From the NCBI RefSeq assembly GCF_016654115.1, contig NZ_JAEQAZ010000025.1:1-64000 (forward strand): a DNA stretch of 64,000 bases. Direction: 5' to 3'. The notes under the pieces were generated by a model, which saw only the letters and a list, made by a program, of their open reading frames with translations, had not been told where the DNA came from and did not search any database. Source of the DNA: Streptomyces sp. MBT53. Its GTDB lineage: Bacteria > Actinomycetota > Actinomycetes > Streptomycetales > Streptomycetaceae. Shown piece by piece: positions 28,410-36,449 of the stretch (position 1 is the stretch's first letter; each line of letters begins with the position of its first letter). A program made the translations under genes and the position numbers.

Positions 28410-29447
28410 GTGACGACCTATGACGATCGAGCGAGCCTTACAGATCTGACCGCCACTGTGGAGCGAGTCCGCAGTTCGGTGGAAGGAGTGATCGAGGGCA
28501 AGCCCGAGGTCGTACGGCTTTCGCTGACCGTGCTGCTCGCCGAGGGACATCTTCTGATCGAGGACGTTCCGGGCGTGGGCAAGACAATGCTGGCCAAGGC
28601 GCTGGCACGGTCGATCGACTGTTCGGTGCGGCGAATCCAGTTCACGCCGGACCTGCTGCCCTCGGACATCACCGGTGTGTCCATCTGGGACCAGCAGCGG
28701 CAGGACTTCGAGTTCAAACCGGGCGCCATCTTCGCCCAGATCGTGATCGGCGACGAGATCAACCGCGCCTCGCCGAAGACGCAGTCCGCGCTCCTGGAGT
28801 CGATGGAGGAGCGGCAGGTCACCAGCGACGGCCAGACCTACGAGCTGCCCAGCCCCTTCATGGTGGTGGCCACGCAGAACCCGGTCGAGATGGAGGGCAC
28901 CTATCCGCTGCCCGAGGCGCAGCGCGACCGTTTCATGGCCCGGGTCTCCATCGGCTATCCCAGCGCGGAGGCCGAGCTGCAGATGCTGGACATCCACGGC
29001 GGGGTGAGCCCGCTGGACGACCTCCAGCCCGTGGCCCACGCGCACGACATCGTCAAGCTGGTCGAGGCGGTCCGCGGCGTCCATGTCGCCGAGCCGGTGC
29101 GCAGATACGCGGTGGACCTGGTCTCCGCCACCCGCACCCACCCCGACCTCAGACTCGGCGCCTCACCGCGCGCGACGCTGCATCTGCTGCGCGCGGCGAA
29201 GGCGTCCGCCGCCCTGAGCGGCCGTGAGTACGCGCTGCCGGACGACATCCAGGCGCTCGCGGTCGCGGTCCTGGCCCACCGCCTGCTGCCCACCGCCCAG
29301 GCCCAGCTGAACCGCCGTACGGCGGAGCAGGTCGTCCAGGAGATCCTGCAGCGCACCCCCGTGCCCGCGGCGCCGCCGCAGCAGAGCAGCTTCGGCATGG
29401 GCCGCGGCCCGGCGTCCTACGGCGAGCAGCCGCCCCGGAGGCTGTGA
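28410..29447 (+). CDS. MoxR-type AAA+ ATPase
   Basis: A 345-residue MoxR-family AAA+ chaperone-like ATPase. Walker A is GVGKTML near 55, Walker B VIGDEINRA near 116, and the sensor-1 ATQNPVE segment near 152. MoxR ATPases assist assembly or activation of partner proteins and are typically paired with DUF58/VWA proteins. GTG at 28410 is chosen because GAGGAGG lies 5-6 nt upstream; the frame opens earlier without a ribosome-binding site. Its stop overlaps the DUF58 start (TGATG), so the next two genes form one operon. Confidence 0.92.
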   Translation: MTTYDDRASLTDLTATVERVRSSVEGVIEGKPEVVRLSLTVLLAEGHLLIEDVPGVGKTMLAKALARSIDCSVRRIQFTPDLLPSDITGVSIWDQQRQDFEFKPGAIFAQIVIGDEINRASPKTQSALLESMEERQVTSDGQTYELPSPFMVVATQNPVEMEGTYPLPEAQRDRFMARVSIGYPSAEAELQMLDIHGGVSPLDDLQPVAHAHDIVKLVEAVRGVHVAEPVRRYAVDLVSATRTHPDLRLGASPRATLHLLRAAKASAALSGREYALPDDIQALAVAVLAHRLLPTAQAQLNRRTAEQVVQEILQRTPVPAAPPQQSSFGMGRGPASYGEQPPRRL

Positions 29448-30811
29448 TGGCCGCCGGGGGGCCGGGGGTCCCGGAGCCCGAGCGGGACGAGAAGGGTGGT
29501 GTCCGTACGGCCCTGGCGGGGCTGACCACCCGCGGTCGCTCGTTCCTGGCCGCCGGTATCGCGGCGGCCGTCTGCGCGTACGTCCTGGGACAGGGCGACC
29601 TGCTCCGGGTCGGGCTGCTGCTGGCCGTGCTCCCCCTGGTCTGCGCGACCGTGCTCTACCGCACCCGGTACCGGGTCGCCGGCAGCCGCCGGCTCACCCC
29701 CGCGCGCGTGCCCGCCGGCAGCGAGGCCCGCGTCCATCTGCGGATGGACAACGTCTCGCGGCTGCCCACGGGCCTGCTGATGCTCCAGGACCGGGTGCCC
29801 TACGTGCTCGGCCCGCGCCCCCGGTTCGTCCTGGACCGGGTCGAGGCGGGCGGCCGGCGCGAGGTGTCCTACCGGGTCCGCTCCGACCTGCGCGGACGCT
29901 ACCCCCTGGGCCCGCTGCAGCTGCGCCTGACGGACCCGTTCGGGATGTGCGAACTGACCCGCTCCTTCTCGACGTTCGACACCCTGACCGTGATCCCGCG
30001 CGTGGAGGCCCTGCCCCCGGTCCGCCTCAGCGGCGAGGCCAAGGGCTACGGCGACGGACGCAACCGCTCGCTGGCCCTGGCCGGCGAGGACGACGTGATC
30101 CCGCGCGGCTACCGCTACGGCGACGACCTGCGCCGCGTGCACTGGCGCTCCACCGCCCGCTACGGCGAGCTGATGGTGCGCCGCGAGGAGCAGCCACAGC
30201 GCGCCCGCTGCACGGTGCTCCTCGACACCCGTGGCATCGCCTTCGCGGGCCAGGGCCCGGACTCGGCCTTCGAGTGGGCCGTGTCGGGCGCCGCCTCCGT
30301 CCTGGTGCACATGCTGGAACGGGGCTTCTCCGTACGGCTGTCGACCGACACCGGCAACTCGGTGCCCGGCGAGGGCGCCGACGGGTTCGCGGGCGCGAGC
30401 CAGGAGTCGGCGGACGCGGCCGGGCTGATGATGGACACCCTCGCGGTGATCGACCACTCGGACGGCGAGGGCCTGTCCCGTGCCTACGACCTGCTGCGCG
30501 GCGGAAACGAAGGGTTGCTGGTGGCCTTCTTCGGCGACCTCGACGAGGAACAGGCGGCGATCGTCGCCCGGATGCGGCAGCGCAGCGGTGGCGCCCTCGC
30601 CTTCGTGCTCGACAGCAGCGGCTGGGTGCGCGAGTCGACCGACGTACCCGACGCGGAGAACGAGCAGGAGGAGCGGCTGCGGATGCTGCGCGACGCGGGC
30701 TGGACCGCCGTGGGCGTGCCGCGCGGCGCGTCCCTGACCGAGCTGTGGCAGCGCGCCGACCAGGAGCGCAACGGCATCACCGCGGCCGGTCTCGGGGAGG
30801 GATGGGGATGA
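29447..30811 (+). CDS. DUF58 domain-containing membrane protein
   Basis: A 454-residue protein with two membrane helices near the N-terminus (~25-65) and a C-terminal DUF58 domain with the signature RRVHWRSTARYGELMVR near residues 223-240. DUF58 proteins have a degenerate von Willebrand-like fold and are clustered with MoxR ATPases and transglutaminase-like proteins; the molecular role is unknown. ATG at 29447 has GGAGG 5 nt before it and overlaps the moxR stop by one base. Its own stop overlaps the next gene by four bases. Confidence 0.9.
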   Translation: MAAGGPGVPEPERDEKGGVRTALAGLTTRGRSFLAAGIAAAVCAYVLGQGDLLRVGLLLAVLPLVCATVLYRTRYRVAGSRRLTPARVPAGSEARVHLRMDNVSRLPTGLLMLQDRVPYVLGPRPRFVLDRVEAGGRREVSYRVRSDLRGRYPLGPLQLRLTDPFGMCELTRSFSTFDTLTVIPRVEALPPVRLSGEAKGYGDGRNRSLALAGEDDVIPRGYRYGDDLRRVHWRSTARYGELMVRREEQPQRARCTVLLDTRGIAFAGQGPDSAFEWAVSGAASVLVHMLERGFSVRLSTDTGNSVPGEGADGFAGASQESADAAGLMMDTLAVIDHSDGEGLSRAYDLLRGGNEGLLVAFFGDLDEEQAAIVARMRQRSGGALAFVLDSSGWVRESTDVPDAENEQEERLRMLRDAGWTAVGVPRGASLTELWQRADQERNGITAAGLGEGWG

Positions 30812-33189
30812 GCGGGCGGGCACGACTGGCGTTCTGCGCCTGGGTGGCGACCATGCTGGCGTCCACCGCACTGACCCCCTTGGTCTCCCCGGCGATCTGG
30901 ATCTTCCAGGCCGGCTTCATGCTGGCGATCCAGGCCGGGGTGGGCGCGGCAACCCGGCGGGTCCCGCTGGCCCGGCCGCTGACCGTCGCCGTGCAGGCCC
31001 TGGTCACGCTGCTGATGCTGACCCTGGTCTTCGCCCGTGAGCAGGCCTTCGCCGGGATCGTCCCGGGCCCCCAGGCCTTCCAGCACTTCGCCGACCTGCT
31101 GCAGCAGGGTTCCGACGACGTCTCCCGGTACGCGATCCCGGCCCCGCTGCACGACGGCATCCGGCTGATGATCATCGGCGGTGTGCTGGTGATCGGCCTC
31201 GCGGTGGACACGCTCGCGGTCACCTTCCGCAGCGCGGCTCCGGCCGGGCTGCCACTGCTCGCCCTCTACTCGGTCGCCGCCGGACTCTCCGACAGCAGTG
31301 CCGACTGGCTGTGGTTCCTGCTCGCGGCGGCGGGCTATCTGATGCTGCTCCTGTCCGAGGGCCGGGACCGGCTCGCCCAGTGGGGCCGGGTCTTCGGCGG
31401 GGCGCCACGCACCACCCCTGGTTCGGACTCCTCCGGACCACTCGCCCCGGTCCGCACCGGGCGACGGATCGGCGCGGTCGCGCTGGCCATCGCCCTGCTG
31501 CCGCTGCCCACGATCTCGGGCGGTCTGCTGGACGCCGCCGGGACCGGTGTGGGCGCAGGCACCGGGAGCGGCGGCACGATCTCCGCGGTCAACCCGCTGG
31601 TCTCGCTGCGCGACAGCCTGAACGTGGACGAGAACCGCCAGGTCCTGTCCCTGCGCACCACCACGAACGACATCTCGGACATGTATCTGCGGATCGTGTC
31701 CCTGGACGACTTCGACGGCATCACCTGGAAGCCGTCGCAGCGGCACATCGAAAGCGTGCCCAACACGTTCCCCACCCCGACCGGTCTCGGCGCCGACGTC
31801 AAGCGCGCGGAGATCAAGACCCGGATCTCGGCCGCGGACTGGTACGCCCAGGACTGGCTGCCGATGCCGTACCCGCCCAGCCATGTGAGCATCGACGGCA
31901 GCTGGCGCTACGAGCCCGTGGGCATGACGGTCGTGGGGGACCACGGCCAGAACACGCGGGGGGTGACCTACACGGTCACCAGCCTGGACGTGGAGCCGAC
32001 CGCGGAGCAGCTGGCCACCGCGCCGGCGCCGTCGAAGGCCCTGAAGGACCAGTACACCAAGGTGCCGAACTCGCTGCCCGCGGTGGTGGCCCAGACCGCC
32101 CGCCGGGTCACCGCGGGCTCGGCGAACGCCTACGAGCAGGCGGTCAAGCTCCAGGACTACTTCGCGGTGACCGGCGGCTTCCAGTACGACACCCAGGTGG
32201 ACGTCGGTACCGGCCGCAACGCGATAGCGAAGTTCCTCAAGGACAAGCAGGGTTTCTGCGTCCACTTCTCCTTCGCGATGGCGGCGATGGCCCGCACCCT
32301 GGGCATCCCGGCCCGGGTCGCGGTGGGCTTCGCACCCGGCACCCCGGAGGCCGACCAGTCGGTGTCGGTGGGCCTGAAGGACGCGCACGCCTGGCCCGAG
32401 CTGTACTTCGAGGGCATCGGCTGGACCCGCTTCGAGCCGACCCCCAATCGGGGCTCGGTGCCGTCGTACACCCAGTCGACCACCCCCGGCAGTGACATCC
32501 CGGACCCGGCCAAGCCCTCGGCCTCGACGAGCACGGCCCCCTCGGCCGCCCCCTCGGCGAGCGAGAGCTGCACGGCCCAGCTGCGGAAGCTGGACGGCTG
32601 CACGAGCCAGGCCCCGGCGCTCGCGGCGGGCGACGACGGCAGGGGCCCGTGGTGGTACCTGAAGATGTCGCTGCTGGGCCTGGGAGCACTGCTGCTGCTG
32701 ACGATCCCGTTCTCGCCGATGCTGTGGCGGGCCCGTGCGCGCTCGGTACGGCTGGGCGCACACGGTCGTACGGCGACGGACGCGGCCCTCCACACCCTGG
32801 CGGTCTGGGAGGAACTGACCGATACGGCCTGGGACTTCGGGATCTCGCCGGACGATTCGCTGACCCCGCGCAAGGCCGCCGCCCGGATCGTGCGGCTCGG
32901 GCATCTCGATCCGCCGACCGCCGCCTCGGTGCACCGGGTGGCGGACGCCGTGGAGCAGGTCCTCTACGCCCCCAGGCCGCAACTGGCGGCGGGGCTCACC
33001 CAGGACGTGCGCCGGGTGATCGTCGGTTTCCAGGACACGGCGGGCCGCTCCACGCGGCTGCGCGCACTGGTCGCCCCGCGCTCGACCGTCCGGGTGGTGT
33101 GGGCGCTGTCGGCCTGGTGGGCATCCGTGACGACGCGGGTGGCGGCGATCCGGCCGACCCTGCGCAAGCCGTCGGGACAGCAGGGCTGA
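30808..33189 (+). CDS. TgpA-type transglutaminase-like membrane protein
   Basis: A 793-residue membrane protein. About six helices fill residues ~5-245 (DUF3488/TgpA N-terminal region), an extracellular transglutaminase-core domain follows with Cys484 (GFCVHFSFAMA) and His527 (DAHAWPEL), then one helix at ~618-640 and a cytoplasmic DUF4129-like C-terminus. The third catalytic position is Glu543 (RFEPTP) where many relatives have Asp. The related TgpA of Pseudomonas aeruginosa is essential and linked to the envelope; the substrate is unknown. ATGA overlap with the DUF58 gene indicates coupling. Confidence 0.9.
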   Translation: MSGRARLAFCAWVATMLASTALTPLVSPAIWIFQAGFMLAIQAGVGAATRRVPLARPLTVAVQALVTLLMLTLVFAREQAFAGIVPGPQAFQHFADLLQQGSDDVSRYAIPAPLHDGIRLMIIGGVLVIGLAVDTLAVTFRSAAPAGLPLLALYSVAAGLSDSSADWLWFLLAAAGYLMLLLSEGRDRLAQWGRVFGGAPRTTPGSDSSGPLAPVRTGRRIGAVALAIALLPLPTISGGLLDAAGTGVGAGTGSGGTISAVNPLVSLRDSLNVDENRQVLSLRTTTNDISDMYLRIVSLDDFDGITWKPSQRHIESVPNTFPTPTGLGADVKRAEIKTRISAADWYAQDWLPMPYPPSHVSIDGSWRYEPVGMTVVGDHGQNTRGVTYTVTSLDVEPTAEQLATAPAPSKALKDQYTKVPNSLPAVVAQTARRVTAGSANAYEQAVKLQDYFAVTGGFQYDTQVDVGTGRNAIAKFLKDKQGFCVHFSFAMAAMARTLGIPARVAVGFAPGTPEADQSVSVGLKDAHAWPELYFEGIGWTRFEPTPNRGSVPSYTQSTTPGSDIPDPAKPSASTSTAPSAAPSASESCTAQLRKLDGCTSQAPALAAGDDGRGPWWYLKMSLLGLGALLLLTIPFSPMLWRARARSVRLGAHGRTATDAALHTLAVWEELTDTAWDFGISPDDSLTPRKAAARIVRLGHLDPPTAASVHRVADAVEQVLYAPRPQLAAGLTQDVRRVIVGFQDTAGRSTRLRALVAPRSTVRVVWALSAWWASVTTRVAAIRPTLRKPSGQQG

Positions 33190-33260
33190 GGCCCCGGCCC
33201 CTCCTCCGCGGAAGCGGCTGAGGGGTCGAGGACCGAGGGGCCGAGGGGCCGGGCATACGG

Positions 33261-33295
33261 GAGGGGGTGACCACCGGTTCGGTGGTCACCCCCTC
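33261..33295. terminator. Bidirectional terminator between TgpA and DUF3040 genes
   Basis: A perfect 15-bp stem (33261-33275 against 33281-33295) with a 5-nt loop, placed between two convergent genes. Confidence 0.88.
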
Positions 33296-33340
33296 ACTCG
33301 TGTTCCGGGGCGTCTCGCTTCGTGCGGAGCCGGGCCGTCG

Positions 33341-33736
33341 TTACTGGCCCTGCTGCTCGTCGCGGCGCCGCTGCCAGCGCTGCTCGATACGGTCCATGAC
33401 CGAGCGCCGCTGCCGTGCCTGACGGCCGGCGGGCGCGGCGCCCGCTGCGGGCTGTTCGCCGGGCTTCGGAGCCTTGCGCCAGCCGGTCACGGCGAGTACC
33501 GCGCAGCCCAGCATGACGAGGAATCCCACCACGCTGACCCAAATCTGCAGCGTGACCATGCCGGCGATGAGGAGCGCGATACCTACGAGAAAGCCGGCCA
33601 CCGCCTGGTAGACCCGTCGCCGGGTGTACGTGCGCAGGCCGCTTCCTTCGAGCGCTGTCGCGAACTTGGGGTCTTCGGCGTACAGCGCTCGCTCCATCTG
33701 CTCAAGCATTCGCTGCTCGTGCTCCGAGAGCGGCAC
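33341..33736 (-). CDS. DUF3040 domain-containing membrane protein
   Basis: A 131-residue actinobacterial protein. The N-terminal MPLSEHEQRMLEQMERALYAEDPKFA is the family hallmark; two hydrophobic helices lie at ~42-62 and 66-86, followed by a basic cytoplasmic tail. Members are often close to division or cell-wall genes, but function is not established. Its ATG has AGGAGGA upstream. Confidence 0.88.
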   Translation of the reverse strand: MPLSEHEQRMLEQMERALYAEDPKFATALEGSGLRTYTRRRVYQAVAGFLVGIALLIAGMVTLQIWVSVVGFLVMLGCAVLAVTGWRKAPKPGEQPAAGAAPAGRQARQRRSVMDRIEQRWQRRRDEQQGQ

Positions 33737-34013
33737 GGAGTCCTCCTCATCGTGCAGTCGCCGGGGCGACCCGGGGGGTCCCTTCAGGATAGGCAGGGAA
33801 TCGCCCCCGTGAAACCCGCCCCTCTACGCCAATTGGCCAACCGGAACCCGTCATGGCTGTTCCGACTCGCTGAAGCTTCCATTCCCCAGCGGCCGTCCTG
33901 TCATGCCGGGCGGTCTCCCTCGATCATACGGCGCCGGGCCCGCGATCGGGGGGCCTGTGGCGTACTCCATGTGCGGCCGAGCCCCTGATCAGGGCTCCGC
34001 CACGGGAGGCCAC

Positions 34014-34784
34014 TCAGGCCTCGCCGGCACCCCGCGTCTCGCCGAGCACATGAAGCTGCGTGGCCACGGAGTGGTACGCCGGGAGCTCGGCCGCCGCGGC
34101 CTCCAGCTTCAGCAGCGCGTCCAGGGCGCCGGGCTCGGTGTCCACGAGCACTCCGGGGACCAGGTCGGCGAAGACCCGCACCCCGTGCACGGCGCCGACG
34201 TCGAGGCCCGCGCCCTGGACGAACGCGGTGAGCTGCTCGGCGGTGAAGCGGTGCGGGACGGGGTCGGCGGCGCCCCAGCGGCCGTTCGGGTCGGTGAGGG
34301 CCTGGCGGGCCTCCGTGAAGTGGCCGGCGAGGGCGCGCGCGAGGACGGCACCGCCGAGTCCGGCGGCGAGCAGGCTGAGGACGCCCTCGGGGCGCAGCGC
34401 GGCCACCACGGTACGGACGCCCTCGGCGGGGTCGTCGACGTACTCCAGGACGCCGTGGCACAGCACCGCGTCGTAGCCGCCGCGCTCGACCACGTCGAAG
34501 AGGCCGTGCGCGTCGCCCTGGACGCCCCGCACGCGGTCGGCGACACCGGCCTCGGCAGCGCGGCGCTCCAGCGCGAACAGCGCGTTTGGGCTGGGGTCGA
34601 CGACGGTGACGCGGTGGCCGAGGCGGGCGACGGGCACCGCGAAGTTGCCGCTGCCGCCTCCGGTGTCGAGGACGTCCAGCGCGTCCCGACCCGTGGCCTT
34701 GACCCGGCGGTCGAGGGCGTCCTGAAGGACGTCCCAGACCACGGCGGTACGGAGGGAGGCGCGGGGGCGGCTCGGGTCCGACAC
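34014..34784 (-). CDS. Class I SAM-dependent methyltransferase
   Basis: A 256-residue soluble methyltransferase. The SAM loop LDTGGGSGNFAVPVA lies at ~39-53, the acidic residue of motif II is in VTVVDPSP (~66), and GVLEYVDDP (~112) is a UbiE/SmtA-like motif. Relatives in this position are annotated only as methyltransferases; no substrate can be inferred. GTG ending at 34784 is chosen for its GAGGAG site 7 nt upstream. The 277-bp gap downstream shows nothing recognisable. Confidence 0.87.
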   Translation of the reverse strand: MSDPSRPRASLRTAVVWDVLQDALDRRVKATGRDALDVLDTGGGSGNFAVPVARLGHRVTVVDPSPNALFALERRAAEAGVADRVRGVQGDAHGLFDVVERGGYDAVLCHGVLEYVDDPAEGVRTVVAALRPEGVLSLLAAGLGGAVLARALAGHFTEARQALTDPNGRWGAADPVPHRFTAEQLTAFVQGAGLDVGAVHGVRVFADLVPGVLVDTEPGALDALLKLEAAAAELPAYHSVATQLHVLGETRGAGEA

Positions 34785-35027
34785 GGCAGTTGACTCCTCG
34801 GCGCGGCACCGCCTGAGCACGGCGGAGCGAACGGGCTGCCTCCTCCGCACCGGCAGGGGTGGAGGGAAGGCTTCAGGCGCCCTCCACCCTATTGCCTCCG
34901 GTGCCGTACCTGGTCATGTGTCTCGCGCGGAAGCGCTCCGCTGGTAGGAGCAGTGATGAACCAGGGGCCAGTGGGGGCTGGTCGCGCCGTTCCCCGCGCC
35001 CCTTTGGGCGCTCCACCTCACCGAAGT

Positions 35028-35567
35028 TCATCCCGCTCGGTCCCCCGGCCGCTCCGGGTCCTGGCGTGGCTGGGGCAGGACCGGCTGGAGGACGAGCATC
35101 CGCTCCACCAGGCGCAGGAACATCGCCACGTCGCGTATGAGGTCGTCGGCGTCCCGGCGGGTCGCCGCGCCCTGGATGCCCGCCTCGGCCCGGGCGCGGC
35201 GCCGGGCACCGGAGGCGAACAGGGCGCTCCACTCGGTGAGTTCGGGGACTATCTCGGGGAGTACTTCCCAGGCGCTGCGGATGCGGGCCCGGCGCCGGGC
35301 GCCGGTCTCCGGCTGGGCTCGTGCGGCGAGGACCGCGGCGGCGGTGCGCAGGGCGGCGAGGTGGGCCGTCGCGTAACGCTCGTTCGGCGTTTCGAGGACG
35401 GCTGCCTCGTCCAGTCCGGCGCGGGCCTGGGCGAGCAGGTCGAGGGCGGCGGGCGGGGCCGTGGCCCGGCGGAGCACGGGGTGTACGTCGCTCGCCGGGC
35501 CGGTCAGTGAGGGGGCAGGGCCGGAGGCGCGGCGCCGACGGGCGGCGGCTGCGGACGAGTTGGCCAT
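35028..35567 (-). CDS. SAV_6107-family HEPN domain protein
   Basis: A 179-residue mostly helical protein recognisable as the Streptomyces SAV_6107-family HEPN group, with repeated Ala/Arg-rich helices and a conserved ETPNERYATAHLAALRTAA segment near 60-78. HEPN folds often bind nucleotides or act as RNases in toxin and RNA-processing systems, but the RxxxxH catalytic motif is not evident here. No partner nucleotidyltransferase or antitoxin is adjacent. ATG ending at 35567 has AGGAGG 6 nt upstream. Confidence 0.78.
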   Translation of the reverse strand: MANSSAAAARRRRASGPAPSLTGPASDVHPVLRRATAPPAALDLLAQARAGLDEAAVLETPNERYATAHLAALRTAAAVLAARAQPETGARRRARIRSAWEVLPEIVPELTEWSALFASGARRRARAEAGIQGAATRRDADDLIRDVAMFLRLVERMLVLQPVLPQPRQDPERPGDRAG

Positions 35568-35667
35568 GACGAACCTCCTGTCGTCGTGTGACGGCACGCC
35601 CTGTCAGGTAGTGCCGTATGTGCCCATCGTGAGGTATGGCACTGACAATCCGTTCTGACCTGCGCTT

Positions 35668-35696
35668 TTGCTTCGATCGAAGGTTCGCGTTAGTTT
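35668..35696 (+). promoter_or_regulatory. Candidate promoter of the ABC/YhgE locus
   Basis: TTGCTT (35668-35673), 17-bp spacer, TAGTTT (35691-35696). Predicted transcription start falls on the palindrome at 35701-35714. Confidence 0.5.
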
Positions 35697-35700
35697 TTGC

Positions 35701-35714
35701 ACTGACCAGTCAGT
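35701..35714. promoter_or_regulatory. Predicted TetR-family operator
   Basis: ACTGACCAGTCAGT: perfect 6-bp arms around a 2-bp centre, within an AT-richer segment right at the predicted transcription start. Operators of this TGAC-GTCA type are common for TetR regulators; the nearby regulator at 38571-39200 is the obvious candidate ligand. Confidence 0.6.
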
Positions 35715-35747
35715 TCAAAAGAGTTCGGCATCAGGGGATGGGGAACC

Positions 35748-36449
35748 GTGGGTGGGGTCGGTGTCACGGCCGAGGACTTCGGGGTCAAGGGGCCGCGCGG
35801 CTGGGCGTTCCGGGGGATCTCCCTGGACGCCGGGCCGGGCTCGCTGATCGCCGTCGAAGGGCCGTCGGGGTCCGGGCGTACGAGCCTGCTGCTCGCGCTC
35901 ACCGGGCGGATGAAGGCGTCCGAAGGGACCGCCCGCGTGGGCGAGTTGGCGCTGCCGAAGCAGTCGGCGGCCGTACGGCGGGTCGGCGCGCTGGCCAATG
36001 TCGCCGGGGTCACCGACCTCGACCCGGCACTGACCGTCGGCGAGCATCTGCGCGAACGGGCCGCGCTGCAACGGCGGTTCGGGGACTCCGTGCGCGCGCT
36101 GCTGCGGCCGCGGTCCGAGCGGGCGGCCTAGGCGCGGCTGCGGATCGAGGGGGCGCTGACCGCGGCCGGTCTCGACCTCGACGCCCTGCCCAAGGGCGCC
36201 CGGACCGCCGTACGGGATCTGGAACGGCCGCAGGAGTTGCGGCTGTCCATCGCGCTGGCGCTGATCGGGCGGCCCGCCCTGCTCGGCGTGGACGACGTCG
36301 ATCTCAAGCTCTCGGACGCCGAACGGGCGGAGATCTGGGACCTGTTGAGGTCCCTCGCGGATTCCGGAACGACTGTCGTGGCGGTGTCCGCCGAAGGAAC
36401 CGAAGGAACGGAGAAGGCCGATGCACGCGCCACGACTGGCCGCGCTTGA
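35748..36449 (+). pseudogene. ABC transporter ATP-binding protein interrupted by an in-frame TAG
   Basis: Frame +35748 encodes an ABC ATPase start to finish except for TAG at 36129-36131. Before it, 127 residues hold the A-loop region and a Walker A variant GPSGSGRTS (Arg for Lys). After it the same frame continues for 105 residues with a degenerate signature (RPQELRLSIA) and Walker B-like LLGVDDVDL, ending at TGA 36447-36449. Changing TAG to GAG would restore a normal 233-residue protein. The GTG start and flanking gene order are intact, so this is a recent nonsense mutation or a sequencing error. Restart at the internal TTG (36237) could not yield a working ATPase. Confidence 0.82.

Noticed and set aside
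29947..33189. A 1080-codon frame that could suggest a DUF58-TgpA fusion
   Set aside because: The part before 30808 is an off-frame reading of the DUF58 gene; ATGA overlap and a ribosome-binding site mark the true start.
34950..35030. Sequence like TTCCCCGCGCCCCTTTGGG as a mobile element end
   Set aside because: Short sequences of this kind are common between Streptomyces genes; no terminal repeats, transposase or target duplication.
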